A stretch of DNA of 64,000 nucleotides from Lobosporangium transversale (taxonomy: Eukaryota > Mortierellomycota > Mortierellomycetes > Mortierellales > Mortierellaceae). The stretch is taken from positions 47,239 through 111,238 of the forward strand of contig NW_019029057.1 in NCBI RefSeq assembly GCF_002105155.1, given 5' to 3'. The position numbers and the translations under genes were made by a program. Positions 1 to 11,127 of the stretch are shown here, one piece after another; the stretch's first letter is position 1; the number at the start of each line of letters is the position of its first letter. The notes beneath the pieces were generated by a model. It ran no database searches. It saw nothing but the letters and a program-made list of their open reading frames with translations, and was not told the origin of the DNA.

Positions 1-1488
1 GTTGAGCAACTTTCGATAAAGTAAATGATACTGGCGGAATAAAAAGTGTTTAGAATGCTTACTTGATCTCCTTGAGGATCTGAGCTGCAGCTTGCCTGGC
101 ATCATTCCAACGACCCACCTTGATCAGCAGGTCAATACGCAAAAACCGGAGCTCTACGTTTTCGATTGCTTTTGTTTTGACGCCGATTTCGCCTTCTAAA
201 AGATTTAATGCATCCAAATAACGATCCTCCTGTCCCAATAGAATGATTAAATAGAGTTGTAGCTCTAACGTAAAGTAGTGAGGCCAATGCATAGTAAGCA
301 ACATAGTCTGAACTAAGTAGAATAAATTAGCACCCTTAAATAGAACATACCTTCGATGGTCTCGACCTTTCCTTCAGAATTCATCTTTGCCATCATGCGC
401 TCTGCAAGTTGATAGAAAACAGCAGACTGACTGGTGGAGGATTTTTTGCCCTATCAGCATTAGTTTGGATTGTAAAGCATCGTAAGACCAATGTGAAGTA
501 AACTTGTGTCTTTTTTTTATGACCGCAACTATACCTGAAGTGTAATGCTCATGATCGCCCAAAACATATACTTGGTCTTCTTGAAGTTTTTGTGAAGCTG
601 AAGAGCAACCTTGATTCCATGTAGAATATAAATCGTAGTAAAGGTCAATATCAAATATTGGCCTTTATTTTAGAACAGTGAGCCGTCTTCCAATTTTAGT
701 GATAGACATATATACCATTTGCTGTCCTTTGAAATCTAAAGTGCGAGCCAAGGACATAAACCATTGTGTAGCCAAGTTTTCGTTCTTTGGGTTGACTTTT
801 GACGCATTCTCGTACAGTTTGATCATAGGTGCATCTAGAAATTGTATCCTCAGTTAGAGTAAGTACCGATAGGAAGAGACTTTCCTATGTTTTGGGATTA
901 AAGACGTAACGCGGTTGATTGATGTCAAGTTGGAGTGACAGCATTGACCCCTATTCCCAGCCTCTTACATCTTCCTACAGCTCGAAGCACCATAGATAGA
1001 GTCCTTAAAGTAGCCTCATCCGTAGGTTTTGCCCATTGTATCTCTTCACAAAGTTGTAAAGCCTCATTTGTTTTTCCTGATCGTTCAAAGGATAGGGCTT
1101 TCAGCGCCTATAGTTTTTGATTTAATCAAGGTTATTCTATTAGCCACTTTCAACAAAGTTCTATTGACTCCCACAATCAATTGAGTCAAAATCCGATTTT
1201 TTTTTTTACCTTGACGATATGAAGGTCAGGCTGCTTCTTCAAAGCCTTATTACAAAGCTGAATGCTCTCCCTGTAATTGCCCACTTCCAGAGCATCTTTG
1301 GATAGGAGTGAATTGATTTTCAAAGATATTGGAAATTCGTTAGGTCTGGATATTCCATGGACGCAATAATGATAGCATATGCAATTAAGTCCGAGAAACG
1401 CGGACAGACAAAAATTGGCGCGCTAAGGATGATATGTTATACCATAAATAGGCTTAAGTTTCCTTTCTAGCTCCATATTAGATGCCAT
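1..1488 (-). CDS. NAA25: N-terminal acetyltransferase B auxiliary subunit (NAA25/Mdm20-like), 5' part
   Basis: NAA25 is the TPR-type auxiliary subunit of the NatB complex, which acetylates nascent N termini at the ribosome. Seven exons read in frame on the minus strand: 1443-1488, 1210-1295, 969-1107, 716-834, 535-609, 351-426 and 63-312; every join is GT-AG and phase-consistent. The start is ATG at 1488, just before the family's opening motif (ERKLKPIYDALEVGNYRES). Other family-like stretches are ALSFERSGKTNEALQLCEE, MIKLYENASKVNPKNENLA and KYMFWAIMSITLQ, and exon 7 carries a TPR-like stretch (LYLIILLGQEDRYLDALNL). The last donor seen (GTAAGC at 62-57) shows that the gene continues off the left edge. 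The frame stays open upstream of 1488, but no family sequence is recognisable there. Recognition is from family memory; the spliced reading is seen directly. Confidence 0.85.
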
Positions 1489-2405
1489 GCCTTGAATAAT
1501 ACCCGTGCCTTGCTGAGTGCTTTCGCCAGTCCAGAGATGTTGAATGTATACTTGAGATTCCTCAAACTGATCAGTAAATAAAAAAAAGGGGACCAGAGTT
1601 CGTGCATTTGAAGGGAGCGTATGTGCATCTATAGAACAATAGTGCTATTTCTAATTGGTGACAAATGTTTTTCAAGTGCAAGTAAAATACCCTGCGGCTT
1701 GTCCCGGAAACTCACGTGAGATCTGATAATTTTTTCATCAGATAAAAGTGTGTGTACAACCAAGTTATATGAAAAAAGATGAAGATGGACATACCAGAAC
1801 GGTGGCCTTTCTATCTTTGTCACAAATAATACTCACGATACCGTACAAAGCATAAATGTAATCATATATACTTTGCTCTTTGTTCTCCGATCAACACTAT
1901 TTCTCATCTCTTTTCTTTGTGCGTCATCTGGATTTATTTATCCATTCTTATTACTCATCCTTTTTATTTTACATCTCATTCATCCATTGATTTCCAATTG
2001 AACTGTAACTGATCGGGTGAGTACTTACTTACATCTCGAATTGTGCATTCGACCGTTTGTTCATGTCCGATTGCTCATGCTTTCTATTTTTTTTTTTTTT
2101 TTCTGCTTACTTGTGCTCACTCATGCTCGCTTCCGTTTGACCTTTCTTTGTCATTCTATTTTTCTGTACACAACCACCCAACTGCTGTCCCAATTCTTAT
2201 TCTCCGTTCCTTTCCTCCATTTATTTTTAATAAACGTCGTCCCACACATCTTTGCCCTCTTCACAAACACACATACACAGAAGATTCACACAGTTCTCTC
2301 CCTCAGATCCCATTACTCTTCTATTTCTTGCTGGGGGGACTACATGCGCTACTCTCTCGGCCTCTCTCGTCGCGTCTAAAGCAACTCCTCCGCAGTGTGG
2401 CCATC
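1489..2405. other. Divergent intergenic/promoter region
   Basis: This spacer separates NAA25 (minus) from the LRR gene (plus), so it should hold both promoters. From about 1860 to 2400 the plus strand is markedly C/T-rich, with a T run at 2089-2102, as in other upstream regions of this window. Short open frames here (for example minus 1629-1823) are low-complexity and match no family I know. Confidence 0.5.
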
Positions 2406-5400
2406 ATGAGCCACTATCGCCCTTCTTCATCTCTATTTGTCCCTCCTTCACCTCCATCGCGCGTTCGATATCTAAGGCAGCAACATGATCAATGCCACTA
2501 TCAACAGCAACAGCAGCAACAGCAGCAGCAAAAGCCTCCAACTCCACTTTATACCAGAAATCACACCGAGTCTTCTACCTCGTCTTGCTCCACTTTACCT
2601 TCCCCTGCTACATCTCCTGCTCCCGTCAACTCATCGCTCTTTCCGAGACTATGCAATCCTACTGTGGCATCTGCCCATGATCCGAATAAAGTCATGTATG
2701 CCTCGACACGCGGCGAGATAACAGGTATAAGTGGTAATATGAGTACTGGTAACAACAGTAATAATTCCATTATCAACGATGTGACTACGCGATCATCACC
2801 TAAGCTCATTCATGATCGTAACAAGATGCACTCTCCACATCCTGGTCAACTTTCATCGCTGAGCAGCATCTCTGACCGACCGTCAATACCACCGGTGTCG
2901 ACATCAATATCAACCTCAGCATCATCAGCATCATCATCCTTTTCAACCCCTATTCCTGCACGTCCCAACTATCTGTCAATACCACCATCTCACATCTCAA
3001 CTTCATCCTATCTCGCCTCAACAGACTTGGACTCATCTCCACACGACTCAAGACGAACGTCAGTATCAGATTCCTTCTCAAGCCGTCTCATGGCCAAGAA
3101 TAAGGAGTCTGTCCAGACCCGATTAAACATATCAGAGGATGAAGTGGTGGATATTGAGTCATGTATTGACAATCCAGTCCTTGCGCCCCTCGGCCGCCAT
3201 GTTAACAAGCGCCGGTCTCCAAAGCGATCAGATAAGGGTCATGTAGACATCAACGTGATCCATCCAACATCATCATCGACATTCATTCAGGAACAAGAGC
3301 GTGACACCAATGCTCCTGTTACATCCCTCATTCTGCGCCGCAGACGCCTCGACTGTGCTCAGCTTGATGAATACCTCAAGAACTTACAGCCCACACTTGA
3401 CCCCTATACGATGAGCACACTCCAGAGTCCGTTGCTCCATCTCTCAGAGCTTGATCTCTCGCGGAATAGACTTTCAGGACTCCCGGAGAATATGACTTCT
3501 CTCGTGCCTTCTCTCAGCTATCTTAACCTCTCTCATAATCAATTCAAAGAGATTCCATTGGAGCTATGTCGGCTGACATACCTTCAAGTTCTGATCATGT
3601 CCCAGAATCACATTGAAGGTCCAGTCCCGCCTCAGCTGTGCTCTAGTCTCACTCAACTCAAGACTTTGCGGCTCTGTGCAAATCAAATCACGTCTCTACC
3701 TCATACGCTTGCGCGTTTGGATAAGCTCGAGTCTCTTTCGCTGGGGTCGGTGTACGGAGGTAACCTTTTAACAACATTTCCTGCAGACTGCATCCAGCAC
3801 ATGTTAGGTCTCCGAGAGCTTGATCTGAGCCACAACAAACTCTGTTTCTTACCAGCGGACATTGGCCATCCACACTCACACCTACGTCAGCTGAATGCAT
3901 CCGACAACAAATTGGAGGCCATTCCAAAATCTATTGGGCTTTGCAGAGAGCTTCGAAACCTGAACTTGGGTCGCAATCAACTGACTAGCTTGCCAACTGA
4001 GATTGCAGATTTGAAACAGCTAGATACACTGGACTTGAGTGAAAATCTGCTCTGTGTCATTCCAGGTGATGTCGCCGATTTCTTGACAAAGACAACGCTC
4101 TTGCTTACTGGGAATCCATTCACTCGTGGGTACTGTGATGCAAACAGAAACCCTGTCAGCGAAATTGGCGGTTTGAGTATCGCACAACCCTCCGATGAGG
4201 AGCGTTATGCCGCTATGCTTAAGAGCCTTTCCCGAAGGGCCATCCTGAATTCAGCAGTGTCTTCGTCCTCTTCCAGCACACCTACAGCAGCTACCATTGC
4301 GGGAGGACGTGAATCACCACGACCATCGGCTTCAGCTGAGAGTGGCTACGAGATGGATCAAGATGAGAGACTTGACTACCATTTGTACTATACCCGTCAT
4401 GCATTATCATCTAGGCCACCTTCGCGAGCCGGATCAGTCGGTGGTTTGAGCGAAGCTGGTGGGAACATTAGTGACTATGCCAACAATTACGGGAGGTCAT
4501 CAAACGATCTCAATGGTACAGGCACTGGCTACTCGACGCCAAGATTTAATGTAGAAGCGGTGTTATCGGACATTGATTCATTCTTTGACTATATTCCATC
4601 ATTAAGCCACAACGGTGCCAGAACCACTTCAACAACCGCGATTTCATCCAGCACAACAACGGCAGAGCCATCAATTTTCGATGGCACTGTACTTTCAGCA
4701 TCTTCTCCGTCGATGACTACATCACCAACATCGCTCACCCCTGCAGCGGCGCTTCAGCTGGACACTTCAACTCCTGGACAAACTCCAGCACAGAGCAACC
4801 CTATTCCAGACCTTAGTGGTAGTAGAGGCTCATCGGTAACACCTCCTTTGCCAGGGAGACGCCCTACTGTAACCTCTTCCAATTTCTTTCCGACCCTCAA
4901 GGAGCTAGCTGCCAGGGCTGTCCTTTATTGTGGTGAGCCTCTACCTCTCGAGTACATCCCTGAGACTGTGGTCGAGTATCTTCAGCCAGGCGCACGACCT
5001 TGTGCATTCTGCCGGCGACCCTATGTCAAGGAATGGATTAGCTCTGTCCGCGTTAAGTCTTATTTAGGACATCCTGCTGTTGCAAGGCGTGTTCGATTTT
5101 GTTCAACCACCTGCTGGAAGATTGCAAACGAACAACTTGAGCTGGAAGAGCCTGGTAAGGCTACGATTCCGTCTTCCACTCCAGTACAGGGGGCTACTAC
5201 TGGATATCTGTCCCCAACCGTGATTACAGTCAATGATTCCACCACAGTCACAGCCAGTAGTCCAGAAGATGAGCTTAACATGGCTGTACTTGACTCTGCA
5301 CTACCACCACTATCACTGTCATCATCATTATCAACTCCGCTGACCCTCCTTCAACAGCAACAATCACAACCACGGCAGCCATGGTCACAGGGTATGAGGA

Positions 5401-5591
5401 CATGCAAAGGTGGTCAGACCTATTGGCCAGTGGTTGGCCGGCAGCGCCGAGGTCGAATGCTCTCTCCATCTCCCTCATCCTCTTTATCATCGTTATCATC
5501 CGTTCATGCATCTATGGGTTCTTCTGACTCGATCACTAAGGCGAATGTATGTTCCGGAGGATGTCTTGGAGGTGGAGTTTGTGAATGGTAG
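2406..5591 (+). CDS. Leucine-rich repeat protein with C-terminal Cys motif, 1,061 aa
   Basis: Single-exon reading frame. The frame is open from 2043, but that extension translates a C/T-rich leader and a poly-T run, so I choose ATG 2406 (MSHYRPSSS). Domains in order: a disordered Ser/Thr/Pro/Gln-rich N terminus with a polyQ tract (about 2504-2531); about nine typical LRRs from about 3360 to 4130 (LSELDLSRNRLSGLPENM, LRELDLSHNKLCFLPADI, LDTLDLSENLLCVIPGDV); a long Ser/Thr-rich linker; and a conserved-looking C-terminal block at about 4890-5130 with CAFCRRPYVKEW and RVRFCSTTCW, four cysteines that could bind zinc. LRRs of this kind are protein-interaction scaffolds. The LRR-plus-Cys layout recalls LRRC58-like proteins, which is an inference. 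Cellular role unknown. Confidence 0.85.
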   Translation: MSHYRPSSSLFVPPSPPSRVRYLRQQHDQCHYQQQQQQQQQQKPPTPLYTRNHTESSTSSCSTLPSPATSPAPVNSSLFPRLCNPTVASAHDPNKVMYASTRGEITGISGNMSTGNNSNNSIINDVTTRSSPKLIHDRNKMHSPHPGQLSSLSSISDRPSIPPVSTSISTSASSASSSFSTPIPARPNYLSIPPSHISTSSYLASTDLDSSPHDSRRTSVSDSFSSRLMAKNKESVQTRLNISEDEVVDIESCIDNPVLAPLGRHVNKRRSPKRSDKGHVDINVIHPTSSSTFIQEQERDTNAPVTSLILRRRRLDCAQLDEYLKNLQPTLDPYTMSTLQSPLLHLSELDLSRNRLSGLPENMTSLVPSLSYLNLSHNQFKEIPLELCRLTYLQVLIMSQNHIEGPVPPQLCSSLTQLKTLRLCANQITSLPHTLARLDKLESLSLGSVYGGNLLTTFPADCIQHMLGLRELDLSHNKLCFLPADIGHPHSHLRQLNASDNKLEAIPKSIGLCRELRNLNLGRNQLTSLPTEIADLKQLDTLDLSENLLCVIPGDVADFLTKTTLLLTGNPFTRGYCDANRNPVSEIGGLSIAQPSDEERYAAMLKSLSRRAILNSAVSSSSSSTPTAATIAGGRESPRPSASAESGYEMDQDERLDYHLYYTRHALSSRPPSRAGSVGGLSEAGGNISDYANNYGRSSNDLNGTGTGYSTPRFNVEAVLSDIDSFFDYIPSLSHNGARTTSTTAISSSTTTAEPSIFDGTVLSASSPSMTTSPTSLTPAAALQLDTSTPGQTPAQSNPIPDLSGSRGSSVTPPLPGRRPTVTSSNFFPTLKELAARAVLYCGEPLPLEYIPETVVEYLQPGARPCAFCRRPYVKEWISSVRVKSYLGHPAVARRVRFCSTTCWKIANEQLELEEPGKATIPSSTPVQGATTGYLSPTVITVNDSTTVTASSPEDELNMAVLDSALPPLSLSSSLSTPLTLLQQQQSQPRQPWSQGMRTCKGGQTYWPVVGRQRRGRMLSPSPSSSLSSLSSVHASMGSSDSITKANVCSGGCLGGGVCEW

Positions 5592-6211
5592 AAAAAATCG
5601 GTGGCTCGTTTTTTTTTTTTTGCTCTTGTACACAAGAACCTACAGAAATTCAGATTTCATTTATGGTTGTATTTAGTTCTGTACCATATACAAATGAAAA
5701 TAAATCATATTTACCTGTCAATATCTTGTTAATCAGAGGGACTCCTGCCTCGTTTGAAAGATAAAGACTTGACTTCACTTACAATTCGGGAATGTTGCTT
5801 TTTTATTGGCGTGTTCTTTTGACACATTGAGCATCCCCAATAACTGCTGGGAAAAGGGACTTAAGCAGAGCACAACCTGGATAATATTTTTTGGTCACTT
5901 GCTTCAGTGCTCTTTTGTTAGACAGATGTCCAAGTTAGAAAGAACAAAAAAAAAAAAAAGTCCAGGGAGAAGGGAGGAGACGGTTAAGAGAGACACAAGC
6001 ACAAATAGCCGGTAAAACAAATAAAAAAAATAAGAATACAAGAATATGCCATTCAAAGTGAGCATTGTCCTTGTTAATTCAATTGAAGCAATTCTTTATT
6101 GATAAATAATGGTCTCCCTGTTACAATTGTCCTCAGAGCCAGCTGAAATGTTTTGACTAGAATGATTCAGTTCCTGCCTGTCTATTTCTTTTCTTCCATT
6201 CTTTCATTCTT
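5592..6211. other. Intergenic, convergent 3' flanks
   Basis: Spacer between the LRR gene (plus) and the small Ser/Thr-rich gene (minus). It contains T and A runs (for example 5610-5621 and 5947-5959) and AATAAA-like words usable as 3'-end signals. No coding or RNA gene is supported. Confidence 0.4.
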
Positions 6212-6535
6212 TTACAAAGCGTTGAAGATGGCGGGGAGGATGACCAAGATAGCAAACATGGCCGACAATTTCTTCTGATTCGTTGTGGCTGCAGAAGGCT
6301 TGGTGGGACTGGAAGTGGGAGGCGAGGTAACTGGCAAGGTCGCTGTTGGTGCCGTTGAAGTGAGCGTGGGCAACCAATTCGTGGTGGTTTCGCCTGTAGG
6401 CACTTGTGGGGCCGTTGTGGGCACAGGCTCGCTCGCTGTCACACTAGGGTCTCCGGGAATAGGTGAGATGGAGACCGTGCCGGGCTCGGGCTCGGGCGAG
6501 ATTGTAGGCTCAACAGGGAGAGTAATATCAGACAT
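6212..6535 (-). CDS. Small Pro/Ser/Thr-rich protein with C-terminal hydrophobic tail, 107 aa
   Basis: Single ORF with ATG at 6535 (MSDITLPVEPTISPEPEP). Residues 1 to about 85 are almost wholly P, S, T, V, E and A. The last ~20 residues (KLSAMFAILVILPAIFNAL) are hydrophobic and run to the stop. That tail resembles a GPI-attachment signal or a tail anchor, but there is no N-terminal signal peptide, so surface attachment through the ER is not directly supported. A TATA-like box lies about 120 bp upstream at 6654-6661. Family not recognised. An antisense frame over the same bases (6285-6545) is Gly/Val-rich and is taken as its shadow. Confidence 0.6.
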   Translation of the reverse strand: MSDITLPVEPTISPEPEPGTVSISPIPGDPSVTASEPVPTTAPQVPTGETTTNWLPTLTSTAPTATLPVTSPPTSSPTKPSAATTNQKKLSAMFAILVILPAIFNAL

Positions 6536-6653
6536 GGTTAAATAAAGTTTTTTGATTTGGGTTAAAGAATATTTACAAAGAGATGGTTTTGAAAAGATTG
6601 GTGAAGAGAAAAAAGAGAAAGAAAGAGAAGCAAGTTACCAGGGGAAGCGACGA

Positions 6654-6661
6654 TATTTATA
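6654..6661 (-). promoter_or_regulatory. TATA-like box upstream of the small Ser/Thr-rich gene
   Basis: The minus strand reads TATAAATA about 120 bp before the ATG at 6535. A second TATAAATA-type word lies on the same strand near 6855. Position and sequence fit a core promoter, but no transcription start can be seen. Confidence 0.45.
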
Positions 6662-7930
6662 TGCGCACACGATCAAGGAATGTCTGCACTGCCCTCAACA
6701 GGCATAAATAAACGTTTTTTTGTTGATGAATGTGGTTGGATTGGATTGGATTGGACGGGAGGAAGAAAGCTAAAGAAGCTAATCATATCATTGTATCTGC
6801 CAATGACGCACTTTTCTCGGTCTGTGTAAAATAGTGTTGCATACTCACACCAATATTTATATAAAAACAAACGGTCGACAGAGCTTGCATGACCCGGGGC
6901 ATCGCTATTGAAACTACCTTAAATCTATCCTAACTCTTTACATTTTTATATTCCCTTTGGCCTTCGTGTGAAAAGAAAAATAAATTGTATGTGCGTTGCA
7001 TCCAATGAAAGTAGCCCTCCTTCCTCCCACGCTTCAACCCCCTTTCAGCGGGCAAACTCATAAAAAAAAGAAACGGGACTGGGAAGGAAGGGGAAAAAGG
7101 AGTAATATGTCGACATTCACCAACAGACTGAATGCTGTTTCGTTTCTATAGGAAGGAAAAAAAAAAAAAAAAAAGAATACAAGAATATCGGCGTCAAGTA
7201 AAGAGATGATGACATAACCTCATTTAAAATCAGAGGGATCAAGACTAAAAATAAAAAAGGACCATTACTGGAGTTCGTCCACAGCCCTTACTCAGCCTCC
7301 AAAGACAACCCAGACTGCCCACTTGAGTGTCTCGGCCTATTAAGCGGTATAATATTCTAGATAGAGACCATGATATCAACAGAAAAGAGCAGCATCATCC
7401 CATCTTCTCTTATGACTTGTCTAGAACCAGGACCAATCCAATAGCACCAAAAAATGAGTTCTCCCTCTAATGCGGGCTCTTTTATTTATTTCCTTGTCGA
7501 TTGCACTGCCCTTCTTACTGTTCCTGCACCCTGCGCCTTGCACCCTGAAACTTTTTTTGTTATTCATCTATTATATCAGAATAGATCACACTAGTAAACT
7601 CTTTTTTTCCTCGCATGAAATAGACGAATGAATGTATGCTATTTGTTTGCATGAAATGTGATGTGCGTCGCGCCATAGTGGAATTATGCTTTGTACGTAA
7701 AAAAGATGAAGAGACAAAAAACTATCCCAGTCCAAATATGAATGTTGGCAAATCATCGACTCAATGTATTGGGGCACTTAAATTCTTTAAACCGTTGAAG
7801 GGCTAAGCATGTTTTAGTTAGCATTGTGGTCCCTGTCACGCTGGAGACTGGCCTTAGGACCTTAGCTTGTGGTCTTCATCATACTCGCGTTCACCCAAGA
7901 GGGCGATCTGGGCAATAGTGGAGTGACATT
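6662..7930. other. Intergenic region, no gene supported
   Basis: About 1.25 kb of AT-rich spacer with A runs (for example about 7156-7174). One short minus frame (7586-7777) has no recognisable family. At about 7865-7920 the minus strand reads as a possible short terminal exon (ALLGEREYDEDHKLRS then stop) that might belong to the weak gene model to the right, but I could not join it in frame. Confidence 0.35.
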
Positions 7931-9238
7931 TTATTGCAAATGTAGGAATTGAAGTTCTAAACTTGCCAACAATGTACCTTTACCAAGAGTGTAAGCGACT
8001 GCTGTCAAAACAATAAGCATGCCTTTGTAAGCAAGACTCGCCGTATTAACTATTACTTTGACTGTTGCATTGTAGATAAGCTTATTGGCCTTGATTGCTC
8101 TTCCACTCTTGCTCCAAGAGCCATCATCGCCAATGATATCCATGGCCTTTTGACTATCCTAAAGATTTGAGCTTGCTCTAGCGATTTTCCAACATCCCTT
8201 CAGTCGCGCATCCTACTCCTGTCTTCTCTCTTTGCTCTCTCTTACTGCAAGATATTTTAGGTACATGGTCTGGAGCGAATCTTTTTACCATCTTCACTCG
8301 ATGAAAGACAAGCTCAAAGCCATACGATCATTTATTGAGCGTGCTGTGTAACGCTTGGCAGGCAGTGATAGAGGATTGGTATTGGGCACTCTTCCCAAGG
8401 GTGCACTACTATCTCCTTCACCTTTTTGGAGAGATAATGGGACGGTTTTGTTCTTATCAAAGTTTCCCTTTATAAAGTTGGAGTAATCTTGAGGCCCACC
8501 ATATCACTCAACAGAGTTATTTATTGACTCTCTGTACAATATCCGCACATCCCCGTATCCTAAGATTCAGAGCGAGAGAGTCAATTTGAAAGTTGGAGTG
8601 GTCACTTTAAAGGTTCAGCAGCATCGCTAACATGATCTTTGATATAAACCATAGCGCTGGAGTTGCTGGTTCTCGAGATACGAGCGGGCTGTAGCCGGTG
8701 ACGATACTGAATATCGCCAATTCGATATGTTGCACAGAGGGTTTGCTCCACATGACCAGACGCATCGTCCGACAACCAATGATGAAACATTACGTGGACT
8801 TCAAGGCCCATTCCAGCCTTCACCATAGCCTTTCATAGCAAATAGCCTCTGTTCCATATTAGAGCCCTTGCTACAGCTTTTGCTCAAGGAATATAGAGCA
8901 TCTCTTGCGTTGAAGGACAAACTGAGACTATCATTGAAGCATACCCCTGTAGCTTAGTACATACACAGTATTTCTAGATAAGGCACGTAACTTCGCAAAG
9001 TGCTTAATACGCAACAGCGAAATATACCTACTCAAGTCTGCTGTGCAGATAGGCGCCACCAATTTTTCTTAAAGGTCTGATGCCAGCAATGACTTTCGAT
9101 GATATTCACGTGTTTACTCTTTTTAATTCGCAAGCTGCGAAGCAAGCTCTCCTTCAAGGCAGTATCACTCTCTATAGGCACAGTTATTGTTCTAGATTCT
9201 GGTAGCTTACACGAGCAGGCAATAATTGGCACTGACAT
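7931..9238 (-). CDS. Uncertain multi-exon gene or relic
   Basis: Three minus-strand frames look coding and may be exons of one gene: 9032-9238, 8602-8826 and 7931-8143. The first begins MSVPIIACSCKLPESRTITV and resembles, loosely, the ubiquitin-like header of Crinkler proteins. A phase-1 donor near 9113 (GTAAAC) can be joined to an acceptor near 8946, giving further open sequence (VCFNDSLSLSFNARDALYS). The last frame has a hydrophobic stretch (GMLIVLTAVAYTLGKG). The middle join is one base out of frame, so either an intron is missed or the locus is broken. No family assigned with confidence. Confidence 0.3.
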
Positions 9239-9595
9239 TCCTTATTAATGTTAGGCTATTGGTCCACAATTCATCCTTTTACAACGGTATTATCACAGTA
9301 ATCCTATTCATTTGGTATCCAATGATGCATGAGAAAGGCACTAATAAGCAGTGGGTAAAGAGAAAAGTGTAAAGGATTGCATAGAAGTTTGCGAAATCAT
9401 AGATTTATATTGTATGACCATTAGTATTGATATCCTTGTTGATACCTAACTTACAGAGGTGGTAACTTAATGAAAATTACATTATTGGGTTCCAGAATGG
9501 TGCATACAAAATTTTTAGTTACAAGCTAACAAATAAAGAAGAGAAAGAAAGAACATTGGGGGAAATTAATCATTGAAAGTTGACCTCATTGTTAT

Positions 9596-9802
9596 TCATA
9601 CTTTCAAATTTTGCGCGTCTTCATATTGCAGGTAAATATTTGTAAATGGCACATGAAAAAAATCCTCCAAAGCATAGCGCATCTCACTTTTATTCAAGTA
9701 CTGAAAGTAGATCTTAGAGAATACAACAAGTGGATCGGAAAGAGATTGAGGGGATACGCTAGCAAGTACTTTAAAAGAGGTCTTTTGTATGCTCGGGAAC
9801 AT
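9596..9802 (-). CDS. Short coding-like frame, possible terminal exon
   Basis: A 68-residue frame (ending IYLQYEDAQNLKV then stop) has ordinary protein-like composition, unlike the surrounding AT-rich spacer. No start context, partner exon or family is recognised. It may be a 3' exon remnant. The overlapping plus-strand frame 9611-9970 is an equally unproven alternative. Confidence 0.2.
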   Translation of the reverse strand: MFPSIQKTSFKVLASVSPQSLSDPLVVFSKIYFQYLNKSEMRYALEDFFHVPFTNIYLQYEDAQNLKV

Positions 9803-10412
9803 AATATTAAGGGGGAACGAGACATTGCAACGATGATGGGATGTATTTGCGTCGTTTCTTGTATCTGTCTGCGAGTAATAATGAAACTTTATGAATGTAA
9901 AAAAACAAAAAAAGACTGTTTCTCTAATGACGAGATATCTTTTACCAATTCAAGTGCATTAGATTCATGACCTGGTTTTTCATTTCTCATTTCTCATTGA
10001 CAACATTTCTCTTTTTGATCAAGACGTTGTGTGACAAAGAAAACAAAAAGGTTTATCCTCATTCACTTCCAAAAAAGCTCTCTCCTTGGTCTGTGCTTTT
10101 CTTTCAATCGCAAACGTAAAAAAAAAAAAAAAGGTTTACGCACACACCTTTACAAATAATTCCCTTTCAATTACATCCCATTTTTTTTCTGCCGTCCCAT
10201 TCCTTTTCTTCAGCCTATTTTCTTCTCTCTCTAATGCTTAATATCAGTTCTATTCTTACTTTGAGCCCGGAATATTTAAACCGAAGCATTGATCAGCCAT
10301 AGAAAGTAGTTCGTATTCCTTATTTTCACCACATTGCTTTCCACTTGAACAAACAGACATACGGACAAACAAACAAACAAACAAACAAACAACCAAGAAA
10401 AAGTAAAAAGAT
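9803..10412. other. Upstream region of the tectonin gene with (CAAA)n repeat
   Basis: Contains A runs, C/T-rich promoter-like sequence (about 10140-10260) and a CAAA tetranucleotide repeat at about 10365-10391, which would lie in the 5' untranslated region just before ATG 10413. No gene seen. Confidence 0.45.
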
Positions 10413-11082
10413 ATGGCCTCCTCTAGTATGTTGTGGCATCATATCCCAGGAAGACTTCATTCTGTCTCAGTGGCAGACAAATCCAACATCTGGGGAGTCA
10501 CCTTGGATTATCAACTCTGTAGACTCGATCCTAACACGCAGCAATGGCAGTTCGTCGCTGTTACTTCAGAATCCGATAACCAAGCACGTTTTTCATCTTT
10601 ACCCACACAATCAGCGGAATCAGCGCAATCGACGCCGTATTATTCATCAGCAACGTCAACGGCAATGGCGGCTAAAAAAAAGGTGCAGTCCCTGATCCCT
10701 GCGTCATTAGGACAGAGTCTTGGATTAACAGGTGATTCGATCACAAGTACAAATAGGCCCTTGCAGCAACAACAACGTCTAATGCATGACAATTTGATGG
10801 CATTCATTACGGATGAAGATACAGATGTAGATGCAGATGCAGATACAACACTCCAAGTCTCTGCAGCCGCAGACGGGACAGTGGTGAGATTGGACAGGTC
10901 TCATAGAAGTTGGTATTTGATTACACCACATTATAATCATTGCAATTTTGAAAAAGATGTCATCTGGATCGATTTAGGCCACTTATGGAGATGTGTCAGG
11001 TACCGCGTTCTGCTGGAGCACATTTTCATGCAAGAGATTTTAGTTGATAGAGGACCCAGCTCAAAAAAAAAAACTGATCTTC

Positions 11083-11127
<45 letters not shown>

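Noticed and set aside
2043..2405. In-frame N-terminal extension of the LRR protein
   Set aside because: It translates a C/T-rich promoter and a poly-T run (a string of Phe). ATG 2406 starts ordinary protein sequence.
6285..6545. Plus-strand Gly/Val-rich frame
   Set aside because: Antisense shadow of the Pro/Ser/Thr-rich gene on the minus strand, which has a TATA-like box and a sensible C-terminal hydrophobic tail.
8930..9000. Possible tRNA
   Set aside because: No acceptor stem, D-arm or T-arm could be paired. No tRNA or rRNA gene was found by eye anywhere in the window.
9611..9970. 119-residue plus-strand frame
   Set aside because: No family, no promoter-like tract, and it overlaps an equally plausible minus frame. 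Not called as a gene.
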